NCBI RefSeq assembly: GCF_036227405.1
Contig: NZ_CP109473.1
Location: forward strand, 4,154,001-4,218,000
Reading direction: 5' to 3'
Length of the DNA: 64,000 nt
Source of the DNA: Streptomyces sp. NBC_01460
GTDB lineage: Bacteria > Actinomycetota > Actinomycetes > Streptomycetales > Streptomycetaceae
A program made the translations under genes and the position numbers. Positions 40,885 to 50,156 of this stretch are shown here, in pieces. Position 1 is the stretch's first letter, and each line of letters starts with the position of its first letter. Under the pieces are notes generated by a model. It was not told the origin of the DNA. It saw nothing but the letters and a program-made list of their open reading frames with translations, and did no database searches.

Positions 40885-42335
40885 ACAAGCCGCTCCGCAG
40901 GATCGCGATCTTCTGCGGCATCCTCGTACTGGCCCTGTTGATCCGTACCAACTACATCCAGTACGTGCGCGCCGACGAGCTCAACGCGAACGAGCACAAC
41001 CGCCGCGTCCAGATCGAGCGCTACGCCCACGAGCGCGGCAACATCATCGTGGACGGCGAGCCCGTCACGGGCTCCGTCGAGACCACGGACAGCGACTTCA
41101 GGTACAAGCGCGTCTGGAAGAACGGCCCCATGTGGGCCCCCGTCACCGGCTACTCGTCGCAGGCGTTCGACTCCTCACAGCTGGAGAGCCTCGAGGACGG
41201 CATCCTGACCGGCAACAGCGACCAGCTGTTCTTCGACCGCACCCTGTCGATGTTCACCGGTGAGAAGAAGACCGGCGGCAACATCGTCACCACGCTCAAC
41301 GGCGCCGCCCAGAAGGCCGCCTTCGAGGGGCTCGGCAACAAGAAGGGCGCGGTCGCCGCGCTCGACCCGCAGACCGGCGCCATCCTGGCGCTGGCCAGCA
41401 CGCCCTCGTACGACCCCTCGGTCTTCGCTGGCAACTCGATGAAGGACTCGGACGCCCGGCAGAAGCTCCTTGAGGACAAGGACAAGCCGATGCTGAACCG
41501 GGCCCTGCGGGAGACCTACCCGCCCGGCTCGACGTTCAAGGTCGTCACCGCCTCCGCGGCGCTGGAGAACGGCCTCTACACCGACATCGACGCGAAGACC
41601 GACTCCCCGCTGCCCTGGCGGCTCCCGCAGTCGACCAACCTGTTGCAGAACGAGGGCAACATCCCCTGCAAGGACGCCTCGCTGCGGGTGGCTCTCCGCT
41701 ACTCCTGCAACACCGTCTTCGGCAAGATGAGCGACGACCTCGGCAACAAGAAGATGATCGAACAGGCCGGCAAGTTCGGCTTCAACGAGGAAGTCTTCAC
41801 TCCTGTCCGGGCCGACGCCAGTGTCTACCCCGAGGACAACAAGCCGCAGAACGCCATGGCGGGCATCGGCCAGGCGTCCAACCGCGCCACCCCGCTCCAG
41901 ATGGCCATGGTGGCCTCCGCGATCGCCAACGACGGCAAGCTCATGCAGCCGTACATGGTCGCCCAGCGCCAGGCCCCGAACCTGGACGTCATCTACACCC
42001 ACGAGAAGGAGCAGCTCAGCGAGCCGCTCTCGGCGGAGAACGCCCAGAAGGTGCAGCAGATGATGGAGACCGTGGTCAAGGAGGGCACGGGAACCAACGC
42101 GCAGATCGACGGCGTCACCGTCGGTGGCAAGACCGGTACCGCTCAGCACGGCCTCAACAACAGCGAGAAGCCGTACGCCTGGTTCATCTCGTACGCCAAG
42201 ACCGACAGCGGCTCGCCGGTCGCCGTGGCCGTGGTCGTCGAGGACGGCAACGCCAACCGGGACGACATCTCCGGTGGCGGCCTGGCAGCACCGATCGCCA
42301 AGAACGTGATGAAGGCGGTACTCGACGGAAAGTAG
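40881..42335 (+). CDS. pbpA: Class B penicillin-binding protein PbpA
   Basis: A 484-residue transpeptidase. One N-terminal helix (IAIFCGILVLALLIRTNYIQ), a pedestal domain and the transpeptidase domain with the three motifs STFK (217-220, active Ser217), SCN (275-277) and KTGTA (417-421). It crosslinks peptidoglycan made by RodA. Mycobacterial PbpA is phosphorylated by PknB and acts in septation, which fits the position just before pknB. Confidence 0.95.
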   Translation: MNKPLRRIAIFCGILVLALLIRTNYIQYVRADELNANEHNRRVQIERYAHERGNIIVDGEPVTGSVETTDSDFRYKRVWKNGPMWAPVTGYSSQAFDSSQLESLEDGILTGNSDQLFFDRTLSMFTGEKKTGGNIVTTLNGAAQKAAFEGLGNKKGAVAALDPQTGAILALASTPSYDPSVFAGNSMKDSDARQKLLEDKDKPMLNRALRETYPPGSTFKVVTASAALENGLYTDIDAKTDSPLPWRLPQSTNLLQNEGNIPCKDASLRVALRYSCNTVFGKMSDDLGNKKMIEQAGKFGFNEEVFTPVRADASVYPEDNKPQNAMAGIGQASNRATPLQMAMVASAIANDGKLMQPYMVAQRQAPNLDVIYTHEKEQLSEPLSAENAQKVQQMMETVVKEGTGTNAQIDGVTVGGKTGTAQHGLNNSEKPYAWFISYAKTDSGSPVAVAVVVEDGNANRDDISGGGLAAPIAKNVMKAVLDGK

Positions 42336-42506
42336 TGACACCCGTCACAACTTCTGTTCACACCAGCACATTGGGATACCGGTCGGATATCAGCTGACGG
42401 GTGCGGGCCGATCACGCCGGGGGTGCCCGGTAGCGTATGCGCGAGCAGCGCACCGCCGGACCACACACGGGTGCGGTCGGGACTGACGGAGAGGGCTGGA
42501 TCAGTT

Positions 42507-44492
42507 ATGGAAGAGCCGCGTCGCCTCGGCGGCCGGTACGAGCTGGGCTCGGTGCTCGGCCGTGGTGGCATGGCCGAGGTCTACCTCGCCCACGACACCC
42601 GGCTCGGCCGCACCGTCGCTGTGAAGACGCTGCGGGCCGATCTCGCCCGCGACCCGTCCTTCCAGGCACGGTTCCGCCGTGAAGCCCAGTCCGCCGCCTC
42701 GCTCAACCACCCTGCGATCGTCGCCGTCTACGACACCGGCGAGGACTACGTCGACGGGGTCTCCATCCCGTACATCGTGATGGAGTACGTCGACGGGTCG
42801 ACCCTCAGAGAGCTTCTGCACTCCGGCCGCAAGCTGCTGCCGGAGCGGACCCTCGAAATGACGGTCGGGATCCTCCAGGCACTGGAGTACTCCCACCGCG
42901 CCCAGATCGTCCACCGCGACATCAAGCCGGCGAACGTCATGCTGACGCGCACCGGCCAGGTCAAGGTGATGGACTTCGGCATCGCCCGCGCCATGGGCGA
43001 CTCCGGCATGACGATGACCCAGACCGCGGCGGTCATCGGAACGGCCCAGTACCTCTCCCCGGAGCAGGCGAAGGGTGAGCAGGTCGACGCACGCTCCGAC
43101 CTGTACTCCACGGGCTGCCTGCTCTACGAGCTGCTCGCGGTCCGGCCCCCCTTCGTCGGGGACTCGCCCGTCGCGGTCGCATACCAGCACGTGCGTGAGG
43201 AGCCGCAGCCTCCGAGCAACTTCGACCCCGAGATCACGCCCGAGATGGACGCCATCGTCCTGAAGGCGCTGACCAAGGACCCCGACTACCGCTACCAGTC
43301 GGCCGACGAGATGCGCGCCGACATCGAGGCCTGTCTCGACGGCCAGCCGGTCGCGGCCACGGCGGCCATGGGCGCGGCGGGCTACGGCGGATACGACGGC
43401 TACAACAACGACCAGCCCACCACCGCCCTTCGCGCGGCCGACCCGGGCGGCCAGACGTCGATGCTGCCCCCGGTCAATCCGGACGACGGCGGCTACGGCT
43501 ACGACGACCGCCCGGACCGGCGACGCCAGAAGAAGAGCAACACCTCGACGATCCTCCTGGTCGTCGCCGGTGTTCTCGTCCTCATCGGCGCCATCCTCAT
43601 CGGACGCGTGGTCTTCAGCGACAACGGTGGCGGCGGTGACAAGTTCGACGTGCCGAACATGATCGGTTCCACGGTCAAGGACGCCCAGAGACTCGCGGAC
43701 AACGCAGAGGTCACGCTGAAGATCGGCTCCAGGGAACCCTGCGAGGCCCAGGAGAAGGGTCAGATCTGCAGCCAGACCCCGACCCCCGACGAACGGATGG
43801 CGACGGGCGAGACCGTGACGGTCGTCGTCTCCACCGGCGCCCCCAAGGTCGAGGTGCCGGATGTCCTGGAGAAGTCCGAGGACAACGCCCGCAAGGCGCT
43901 GGAGGACAAGGGCTTCACGGTGAACGTGGAGACGGCGGAGTCGGACAAGACCCCGGACACGGTCATCTCGCAGGACCCCAAGGGCGGCTCCGAGGTGGAG
44001 AAGGAATCCGAGATCACGATCACCGTGGCCAAGGAGAAGCTCCTCGACCTGCCGGCGCTGACCCGGACCTACGCCGAGGCGGAAGCCCAGCTGCGGGCCA
44101 TCGGATTCACCAACATCCAGCGGCAGGACGTCGACTCGGAGCAGCCGAAGGACATGGTCGTCGGCCAGACGCCGGAAGGCCCGAGCAAGCAGGCCAAGGA
44201 CGCCCAGATCGTCCTGAAGGTCTCCAAGGGACCGGCGCAGCCCGAGCAGGTCACCATCCCGGGTGACATCGTCGGGAAGCGGTACCAGGACGCCAAGGGC
44301 CAGCTCGAAGGCATGGGTCTGGTGGTGGCGCTCGCCCCCAACTCGCCCGACAAGCCCAACGCCCTGGTGATGCGGGCCGATCCGGGGGCCAACTCGCAGG
44401 TCGCCAAGGGCTCCACGGTCACCCTCACCACCCTCGGTGGCGAAGGGGACGGCAACATCTTCGGCGGCCCGTCCGGCACGGCGGCCGACTGA
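42507..44492 (+). CDS. pknB: Ser/Thr protein kinase PknB with four PASTA domains
   Basis: A 661-residue receptor kinase. Kinase domain about 11-275: K40 in VAVK, HRDIKPAN (136-143), DFG (156-158), activation-loop threonines in GMTMTQTA (autophosphorylation sites in PknB). The membrane helix is 349-370, and four PASTA units follow (about 379-443, 447-508, 512-575, 581-642), which bind muropeptides or lipid II. The first PASTA unit has cysteines 412 and 421 within a CEAQEKGQIC insert, a probable disulfide. It regulates wall synthesis and division with FhaA, FhaB and PstP. The 170-base gap before it suggests an extra promoter. A strong terminator follows. Confidence 0.96.
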   Translation: MEEPRRLGGRYELGSVLGRGGMAEVYLAHDTRLGRTVAVKTLRADLARDPSFQARFRREAQSAASLNHPAIVAVYDTGEDYVDGVSIPYIVMEYVDGSTLRELLHSGRKLLPERTLEMTVGILQALEYSHRAQIVHRDIKPANVMLTRTGQVKVMDFGIARAMGDSGMTMTQTAAVIGTAQYLSPEQAKGEQVDARSDLYSTGCLLYELLAVRPPFVGDSPVAVAYQHVREEPQPPSNFDPEITPEMDAIVLKALTKDPDYRYQSADEMRADIEACLDGQPVAATAAMGAAGYGGYDGYNNDQPTTALRAADPGGQTSMLPPVNPDDGGYGYDDRPDRRRQKKSNTSTILLVVAGVLVLIGAILIGRVVFSDNGGGGDKFDVPNMIGSTVKDAQRLADNAEVTLKIGSREPCEAQEKGQICSQTPTPDERMATGETVTVVVSTGAPKVEVPDVLEKSEDNARKALEDKGFTVNVETAESDKTPDTVISQDPKGGSEVEKESEITITVAKEKLLDLPALTRTYAEAEAQLRAIGFTNIQRQDVDSEQPKDMVVGQTPEGPSKQAKDAQIVLKVSKGPAQPEQVTIPGDIVGKRYQDAKGQLEGMGLVVALAPNSPDKPNALVMRADPGANSQVAKGSTVTLTTLGGEGDGNIFGGPSGTAAD

Positions 44493-44516
44493 CCCGCGTA
44501 GCGCCCACGAACGAAT

Positions 44517-44553
44517 CAGGGCCCCGGTCACCTCCACGGTGACCGGGGCCCTG
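44517..44553. terminator. Strong bidirectional terminator after pknB
   Basis: CAGGGCCCCGGTCACC (44517-44532) pairs exactly with 44538-44553 over the loop TCCAC: a 16-bp stem, followed by TCCTTTGTCC. It lies between convergent pknB and the sortase gene. Confidence 0.9.
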
Positions 44554-44570
44554 TCCTTTGTCCGTGGCGG

Positions 44571-45299
44571 CTACCGCAGCTCCGCCGGCTTCGTGCGGTC
44601 CCTGTCCACCTTCTCGGTCCGCACCAGCTCGCCCCACACGATGTAGCGGTACTTCGACGTGTAGACCGGCGTGCACGTGGTCAGCGTGATGTAGCGGCCG
44701 GCCTTCTTCGCACCCGATCCCTTGGGCACCGGGGCGATCGCCTCGACGTTGAACTTCGACGTCTCGGGAAGCTCCGCGAAGACCTTGTAGACGTACCAGG
44801 TGTCCTTGGTCTCGAAGACGACCGCGTCGCCCTTCTTCACCTTGTCGATGTTGTGGAACTTGGCGCCGTGACCGTCACGGTGCGCGGCCAGCGCGAAGTT
44901 GCCCTGCTCCGCCGACGGGAGCGCCGACTTCACGGGGTCCGTGTAGTAGCCGGCGATGCCGTTGTTGAGGGTCGTGGTGTCGGTGCCCTTCTTGACCAGC
45001 ACCTCGCCGTTCTTCATGGCGGGGACGTGGAGGAAGCCGATGCCGTCCCTGGTGTCCAGCTCCCCCGGGCCGCCGGCCCACCGGTCGCGGACGGTGTCGC
45101 CCTGTTTGTCGGCCTCGCGGTCGGCGAGCACGTTCGTCCACCACAGTGAGTAGACGACGAACAGACCCAGCACCAGCCCTGCCGTGATCAGCAGTTCGCC
45201 GAAGACACTCACCGCCGTCGCGACCGGATGCCGGCTCCTGCGGCGCACCGGGGCCGACGGCTCGTCGGTGCGCTCTTCGTCCTCGGTCCTCGCTGCCAC
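44571..45299 (-). CDS. Class E sortase, short form
   Basis: A 242-residue membrane-anchored transpeptidase. N-terminal helix (SVFGELLITAGLVLGLFVVYSLWW, about 31-54), then the sortase barrel with His140 (ALAAHRDGH), Cys209 (TLTTCTP) and Arg218 (SKYRYIVWG). Class E sortases attach LAXTG-type proteins such as long chaplins to the wall in streptomycetes. Start is GTG 45299. It follows a larger sortase gene on the same strand 36 bases upstream; this pair corresponds, as I recall, to SCO3849/SCO3850. Confidence 0.93.
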   Translation of the reverse strand: MAARTEDEERTDEPSAPVRRRSRHPVATAVSVFGELLITAGLVLGLFVVYSLWWTNVLADREADKQGDTVRDRWAGGPGELDTRDGIGFLHVPAMKNGEVLVKKGTDTTTLNNGIAGYYTDPVKSALPSAEQGNFALAAHRDGHGAKFHNIDKVKKGDAVVFETKDTWYVYKVFAELPETSKFNVEAIAPVPKGSGAKKAGRYITLTTCTPVYTSKYRYIVWGELVRTEKVDRDRTKPAELR

Positions 45300-45335
45300 C
45301 GCACCCGTCCCTGTCGTGATGTCGTCCAGCCCGCG

Positions 45336-46745
45336 TCAGCCGACGAGCGCGTCGGGCTTCCCCTTGCTGCGCGGCCGTTCGTCGACCATTTTGCCCCACA
45401 CGATCATTCGGTACGTACTCGTGAATTCCGGCGTGCACGTCGTCAGCGTGATGTACCTGCCCGGGCCCGTGAATCCGGAGCCCGGGGGCACTTCGTCGAT
45501 CACGGCGACGTTCGACGGAGACGTCTGCGGAAGGATGCTGGTCATCTCGTACGTGTAGTAGGCGTCCTGCGTCTCGACCACGATGGGATCGCCCGGCTTC
45601 AGCTTGTTGATGTACCGGAAGGGCTCACCGTGGGTGTTGCGGTGTCCCGCCACCGCGAAGTTCCCCTGTTCCGCCGAGGGCATCGCGGTCTTCAGCTTGC
45701 CCTCGCCGTAGTGACCGACCATGCCGCGGTCGAGGACCTTCTCCTTGCTGATCCCCTCGGCGATCGGCGCGACCACGTCCAGTTTGGGGATGTGCATGAT
45801 CGCGAAGCCCTGGCCGGGCTCGAAGGCGCCCGGGCTGCGCTCGCCGCTCGCCCAGTCGTCCTGGATCTTGTGCGTCTCCCGGCCGGCGATCTGGTCGGCG
45901 CGGATGTTGGTCCACCACAGCTGATAGGTGACGAACAGGAGCATCAGCACACCGAAGGTGATGAACACCTCGCCGACGACCCGGCTGGCCACGACCGCCG
46001 GGCTGTCCTTGGCGGCACGGGCCGCGCGCCGGGCCTCCAGCCGTGACATCGGAACCGCGGGCTTCGCGGCCTGGGGTTCCACAGCCGGACGGGCCTCGCC
46101 CCGCCGTTTTCCCCGCCCCTTGGCCGCCCGCCGACGCTCGGCCCTGCCCCCCGTCGGCAGCGGGTCAGGCTCGGCCTCCGAGTCCCCGGGGCCGACGGGC
46201 CGAGCCGCCTTCCGCGTATCGGCCGTCCGCAGGGCCACGGTCTCGTCGCTCAGGACCGGAGGGGCGTCCGAGACGGTCGGCACGGTGTCCCGGGCCTCGG
46301 CGACGGGCCGCACAGGATCCGGGGCGGGCGCCACAGGCCGCCGGGCGGGTTCTTCCGCCCTGGGGCCGGGAACCCCCGCCATGGGATCGGGTATCACCGC
46401 GGTCCCCTGGACCGTCCCCGCCGCGGGTGCCGTCCCAGGCCCCTGCTGCCCGTACCAGTCCCGCCGGTACCCCTCCGGGTCGTACCACTCACCCGGGGTC
46501 TCCGCAGGCTCCTGAGCCGCCGCCTGGGGCGTCTGAGGTGCCCGGGGTGTCTGGGGTGTCTGCGGCGAACCGTCGTCGGCCGGTGCGGTCTCCGTCCGGA
46601 ACCAGGGTGAGGTGTGCTGCCCCGGCAGCGGATCGTTCAGCGGATCCGCCAGCTGCTCCACCGCCTCGGCGAACGTGCCGTCGGGCTCGTACGCTCCCTG
46701 CGTGTACGGGCCTTCCTGCCCGGCGCCGGGACGGAGTGAGGTCAC
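45336..46745 (-). CDS. Class E sortase with long disordered N-terminus
   Basis: A 469-residue sortase. Residues 1 to about 245 are Pro/Ala/Glu-rich and probably cytoplasmic. A helix follows (VGEVFITFGVLMLLFVTYQLWW), then the catalytic domain with FAVAGHRNTHG (His), TLTTCTPEF (Cys437) and STYRMIVWG (Arg446). It is about twice as long as the neighbouring sortase, the extra being the tail. GTG 46745 overlaps the pabA stop by four bases. In S. coelicolor the well-studied SrtE1/SrtE2 are such a neighbouring pair, so these may be the equivalents. Confidence 0.92.
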   Translation of the reverse strand: MTSLRPGAGQEGPYTQGAYEPDGTFAEAVEQLADPLNDPLPGQHTSPWFRTETAPADDGSPQTPQTPRAPQTPQAAAQEPAETPGEWYDPEGYRRDWYGQQGPGTAPAAGTVQGTAVIPDPMAGVPGPRAEEPARRPVAPAPDPVRPVAEARDTVPTVSDAPPVLSDETVALRTADTRKAARPVGPGDSEAEPDPLPTGGRAERRRAAKGRGKRRGEARPAVEPQAAKPAVPMSRLEARRAARAAKDSPAVVASRVVGEVFITFGVLMLLFVTYQLWWTNIRADQIAGRETHKIQDDWASGERSPGAFEPGQGFAIMHIPKLDVVAPIAEGISKEKVLDRGMVGHYGEGKLKTAMPSAEQGNFAVAGHRNTHGEPFRYINKLKPGDPIVVETQDAYYTYEMTSILPQTSPSNVAVIDEVPPGSGFTGPGRYITLTTCTPEFTSTYRMIVWGKMVDERPRSKGKPDALVG

Positions 46746-47380
46746 GCGGCGGCCTTGCCCACCACCGGGGCGAGCCCCGCCGATCTCCCGACCGCGCCGG
46801 TGTCACCGCACTGCTCGAGCCAGTTGGCGAGCATCAGGTGGCCGTGTTCCGTGAGCACCGATTCGGGGTGGAACTGCACGCCCTCCACGGCGTGTTCACG
46901 GTGACGCAGCCCCATGATGATGCCGTCGGCAGTGCGCGCGGTGACTTCCAGCTCGGCCGGAACCGTCGTGGGTTCGGCGGCGAGCGAGTGGTAGCGCGTC
47001 GCGGTGAAGGGGGACGGCAGACCGGCGAACACGCCCTTGCCCTCGTGCAGCACGGGGGAGGTCTTGCCGTGCAGCAGCTCCGGCGCCCGGTCCACCACAC
47101 CGCCGTACGCGACGGCCATCGACTGCATCCCCAGGCAGACGCCGAAGACCGGGACGCCGCTCCGCGCGCAGTGGTGCACCATCTCGATGCAGACGCCGGC
47201 GTGCTCCGGTGTGCCGGGGCCGGGCGACAACAGGACCCCGTCGAAACCGTCGTCCGCGTGCGCCGTGGTCACCTCGTCGTTGCGCACCACTTCGCACTCG
47301 GCACCGAGCTGGTAGAGGTACTGGACGAGGTTGAAGACGAAGCTGTCGTAGTTGTCGACGACGAGAATGCGTGCGCTCAC
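46742..47380 (-). CDS. pabA: Aminodeoxychorismate/anthranilate synthase component II (glutamine amidotransferase)
   Basis: A 212-residue class I glutaminase: VDNYDSFVFNLVQYL, LSPGPGTPEHAG, nucleophile Cys82 in GVCLGMQSMAVA and the His171/Glu173 pair in GVQFHPES. It supplies ammonia to PabB or TrpE for folate or tryptophan synthesis; sequence alone cannot decide between the two. No component I gene is here. GTG 47380 overlaps the stop of the small membrane protein gene (GTGA), and its stop overlaps the sortase start. Confidence 0.92.
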   Translation of the reverse strand: MSARILVVDNYDSFVFNLVQYLYQLGAECEVVRNDEVTTAHADDGFDGVLLSPGPGTPEHAGVCIEMVHHCARSGVPVFGVCLGMQSMAVAYGGVVDRAPELLHGKTSPVLHEGKGVFAGLPSPFTATRYHSLAAEPTTVPAELEVTARTADGIIMGLRHREHAVEGVQFHPESVLTEHGHLMLANWLEQCGDTGAVGRSAGLAPVVGKAAA

Positions 47381-47565
47381 TGACCCGCTCCCGCTCCGCT
47401 GGTGCCTTCGCCGTCCACCGTCACATCACCGAACGGGAGCAGCGGCTCCGCCCAGGGGAAGACGTACTGGAAGAGCGCGTAGACAACGGCCAGGGCCAGC
47501 ACGAGCGAGATGAAGCCCCGCACCCATGCGTTGCCCGGCAGATGCCGCCAGATCCAGCCGTACAT
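47377..47565 (-). CDS. Small membrane protein of unknown function
   Basis: A 62-residue protein: YGWIWRHLPGNAWVRGFISLVLALAVVYALFQYVFPWAEPLLPF has one membrane helix (about 15-37), with an acidic Gly-rich outside tail. It is conserved at this position beside pabA and crgA in actinobacteria. No function is known to me. It leads the coupled set small protein-pabA-sortase-sortase. Confidence 0.8.
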   Translation of the reverse strand: MYGWIWRHLPGNAWVRGFISLVLALAVVYALFQYVFPWAEPLLPFGDVTVDGEGTSGAGAGQ

Positions 47566-47692
47566 GCTGTTGCCTCCATTCGGTACGGCACCAGACTAAA
47601 CGGCCGGGGCACAGGCGTGGGTCAGCTGTGGAAAGCCGCCGGTCCGCCGCCTGTCACGGACGCCGTCAGCCCGTCGGCCCCCTTCTCGCGGG

Positions 47693-48460
47693 CTACTTCA
47701 CAGGCTGTGCGTAATGGACATCGACGGTGCCCGAATAGCCGGGAAGCGTCAGCTTGTCATCCTCTTCGACCTTCCATCCCAGCCCGTACGCCTTGACGTA
47801 GAGCTGGTAATTCTGGATCGCCGTGGAGTCGTCGAGCGCCTGCCTGAGCTTCCCCCGGTCACCGACCGCGGTCACCTTGTACGGAGGCGAGTAGACCCTG
47901 CCCTGCAGGATCAGCGTGTTGCCGACGCAGCGCACCGCGCTGGTGGAAATCAGCCGCTGGTCCATCACCCGGATCCCGCGGGCCCCGCCCTCCCAGAGGG
48001 CGTTGACCACGGCCTGCAGGTCCTGCTGGTGGATGACCAGGTCGTTGGGCTGGGGCTCGGGGTAGCCGGGGTTGGCGGTCGCGTTCGGCGGGGCGTCGTT
48101 CAACGTGACGGAAAGCGCCTCGCCGGTGACCGCCGACGTGCCCGCGGCCTTCTCCAAGGCGTCGAGCTTGGCGTCCTCGGCGCGGGTGCTCCCGTCGTCG
48201 CGGCGGGCGAGGGCGTCGATGTCGGCCCGCACGGAGGCGGTCGATTCGTCCAGCTCGGCGTTCTTCTCACTGCGCTGCTGAATGAGGTCGGAGAGCTTCA
48301 GCAGGGAGGAGTCGGTCCGGATATCAGTCCCTTTGGCAGCATTCGCGCTGGTGACGAAAATCAGTCCTGCCAGGGCGAAAACGGCAGCGGTCAGGCCTTG
48401 GACCGGCCATCGGGACATGCGCCGGGCCGGTCCTCGAGGAGAGTCGGCAGAATTGCTCAA
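47693..48460 (-). CDS. DUF881 family membrane protein
   Basis: A 255-residue protein: N-terminal helix (VQGLTAAVFALAGLIFVTSANA), a coiled coil (LLKLSDLIQQRSEKNAELDESTASVRADIDALARRDDG) and the DUF881 fold (ALSVTLNDAPPNATAN, VIHQQDLQAVVNALWEGGARGIRVMDQRLISTSAVRCVGNTLILQG). DUF881 proteins occur next to division or sporulation genes in Gram-positive bacteria; the function is unknown. The TTG start at 48460 is preceded by AAGGAGAT; an ATG at 48418 would remove only disordered residues. Divergent from crgA. Confidence 0.85.
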   Translation of the reverse strand: MSNSADSPRGPARRMSRWPVQGLTAAVFALAGLIFVTSANAAKGTDIRTDSSLLKLSDLIQQRSEKNAELDESTASVRADIDALARRDDGSTRAEDAKLDALEKAAGTSAVTGEALSVTLNDAPPNATANPGYPEPQPNDLVIHQQDLQAVVNALWEGGARGIRVMDQRLISTSAVRCVGNTLILQGRVYSPPYKVTAVGDRGKLRQALDDSTAIQNYQLYVKAYGLGWKVEEDDKLTLPGYSGTVDVHYAQPVK

Positions 48461-48596
48461 CGTACCCTTATCTCCTTAGGCGCCACGGAAGCACTACGCT
48501 AACGGACGCCCCGGGGAGGCAGCATTCCCCCTCGCGCCCCGGCGCCAGCCACAGATCCCTGCGCGGTCACGCAGCGCATCGACAGGAGAGTCCCTC

Positions 48597-48851
48597 GTGC
48601 CGAAGTCACGTATCCGCAAGAAGGCAGACTTCACGCCTCCGCCGGCCAAGCAGTCGACGAGCATAAAGCTGACCAACCGCAGTTGGGTGGCGCCGGTCAT
48701 GCTGGCGCTCTTCCTGATCGGCCTGGCCTGGATCGTGGTCTTCTACGTCACCGAGGGCGACCTGCCGATCGACGCCCTCGGCAACTGGAACATCGTCGTC
48801 GGCTTCGGATTCATCGCCGGCGGATTCGGCGTCTCCACGCAGTGGAAGTAG
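48597..48851 (+). CDS. crgA: Cell-division protein CrgA
   Basis: An 84-residue protein with a basic N-terminus ([17 protein letters not shown]) and two membrane helices ([22 protein letters not shown] and [18 protein letters not shown]). CrgA controls FtsZ ring timing during sporulation septation in streptomycetes and binds FtsZ, FtsQ, FtsI and PbpA in mycobacteria. The length and the ending GVSTQWK are standard. GTG 48597 has GGAGAG upstream. Confidence 0.96.
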   Translation: MPKSRIRKKADFTPPPAKQSTSIKLTNRSWVAPVMLALFLIGLAWIVVFYVTEGDLPIDALGNWNIVVGFGFIAGGFGVSTQWK

Positions 48852-48864
48852 CTCTGCCCTGAAG

Positions 48865-49067
48865 TTACCCACAGAGTTATCCACAGGCGGGGGAAAAGGT
48901 CAGACGATCTGTGGATAACTTCCCTCGAAGTTGACGCCGGTGTGACTACACACTTACGCACCTCGAGACGGTACGCCCCTTGTCCTGACTGGAAGAACCC
49001 GGTTCAGCGACAAGGGGCACACCTGTTCCCCACGTCGTGCACAAGATCCGGCACCCTCTGTGGACAA
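48865..49067. promoter_or_regulatory. DnaA-box cluster downstream of crgA
   Basis: TTACCCACA (48865-48873, one mismatch), TTATCCACA (48877-48885), TGTGGATAA (48910-48918, reverse) and TGTGGACAA (49059-49067, reverse) lie in the gene-free gap 48852-49094. The inverted pair at 48877 and 48910 is the densest group in the window. It may bind DnaA away from oriC. Confidence 0.6.
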
Positions 49068-49094
49068 CCACACCACATGAGCAATCGATTCCGC

Positions 49095-49976
49095 TCAGGT
49101 GAGCGCCGCTGTCCTGATGAGGACCGCCATCACGACCACCGCGAGGACCAGGGCGCAGGCGCCGTACTGCACGAGGTTCCGGCGCTCCCGCGGGGTGTGC
49201 ACCATGGCGATCGCGATCAGGGCTCCGGCGACGAGGCCGCCGACGTGAGCCTGCCAGGCGATTCCGCCCCAGGTGAAGGTGAAGACCAGGTTCACCACGA
49301 GCAGGGCGATCACCGGGCGCATGTCGTAGTTCATCCGGCGCATCAGGACAGCCGTGGCCCCCAGCAGACCGAAGACAGCGCCCGACGCGCCGAGCGTCCC
49401 CTGCGCCGGGTCGGTGATCCAGTAGGTGAGCGCGCTGCCGGCGAGCCCCGAGAGCATGTAGAGAGCCAGATAGCGGACCCTGCCGAGCGCGGCTTCCAGC
49501 GGCCCGCCGAGCCACCACAGCCCCAGCATGTTGAACGCGATGTGCAAGACCTCCTGGTGCAGGAACATCGACGTCACCAGGCGGTACCACTGCCCTTCGG
49601 CCACCCCCTCACCGCCGGCGAGGCCGAACAGCAACAGGTCTTCGAGCAGGGGGCGGCCCCCGGCCAGGACCGCGACGAAGACGGCGAGATTGATGCCGAT
49701 CAGGATCTTGGTGACGAGCCTCGGGTCGGCGGCGACACGTCCGCCCGCGAGGGTCCGCGGCCGTCGCGCGGCGGGCCGGCGCCCCGTACCCGCCCCTTCG
49801 CGGACGCACTCCGGGCAGTGGAACCCGACCGAGGCCTCGATCATGCAGTCCGTACAGATCGGCCGCTCGCACCGTGTGCAGCGGATCCCCGTCTCCCTGC
49901 CAGGATGCCGGTAACACGTGGGGGGACCGCCCGCGGGCGCGGATCCGTCCTGGTCTTCCGGCGGCTGCTGGTCCAT
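49095..49976 (-). CDS. Rhomboid intramembrane serine protease with N-terminal zinc-binding domain
   Basis: A 293-residue protein. Residues 21-57 form a B-box-like zinc module (CYRHPGRETGIRCTRCERPICTDC and HCPEC). Six helices follow; the catalytic Ser198 is in GASGAVFG, His244 in QAHVGGL, and HIAFNMLGLWWLG carries the usual His-Asn of the oxyanion side. It cuts membrane proteins within the bilayer; substrates are unknown. In actinobacteria this form is constantly found between crgA and a cyclophilin, as here. Confidence 0.93.
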   Translation of the reverse strand: MDQQPPEDQDGSAPAGGPPTCYRHPGRETGIRCTRCERPICTDCMIEASVGFHCPECVREGAGTGRRPAARRPRTLAGGRVAADPRLVTKILIGINLAVFVAVLAGGRPLLEDLLLFGLAGGEGVAEGQWYRLVTSMFLHQEVLHIAFNMLGLWWLGGPLEAALGRVRYLALYMLSGLAGSALTYWITDPAQGTLGASGAVFGLLGATAVLMRRMNYDMRPVIALLVVNLVFTFTWGGIAWQAHVGGLVAGALIAIAMVHTPRERRNLVQYGACALVLAVVVMAVLIRTAALT

Positions 49977-50156
49977 CGGTCACGGCCCCTTCGGTCCTCG
50001 TCCGTGGAGGCGGCACACACGCGGCCGCCCCGCTCGCCCGTTATGTAGCAGTACGGACGAGCAGGGCGGTTGGTTCCCGGAGGGGTGGCGGCGGTCGGAC
50101 CAGGGCCTCTGGACGCCCGCCGGGTCAGCGGGCCGGAGAGTCCGCGGGGCTTCGGG

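Noticed and set aside
48852..49094. oriC
   Set aside because: Four DnaA boxes only, and neither dnaA nor dnaN is adjacent; streptomycete oriC has about nineteen boxes between those genes.
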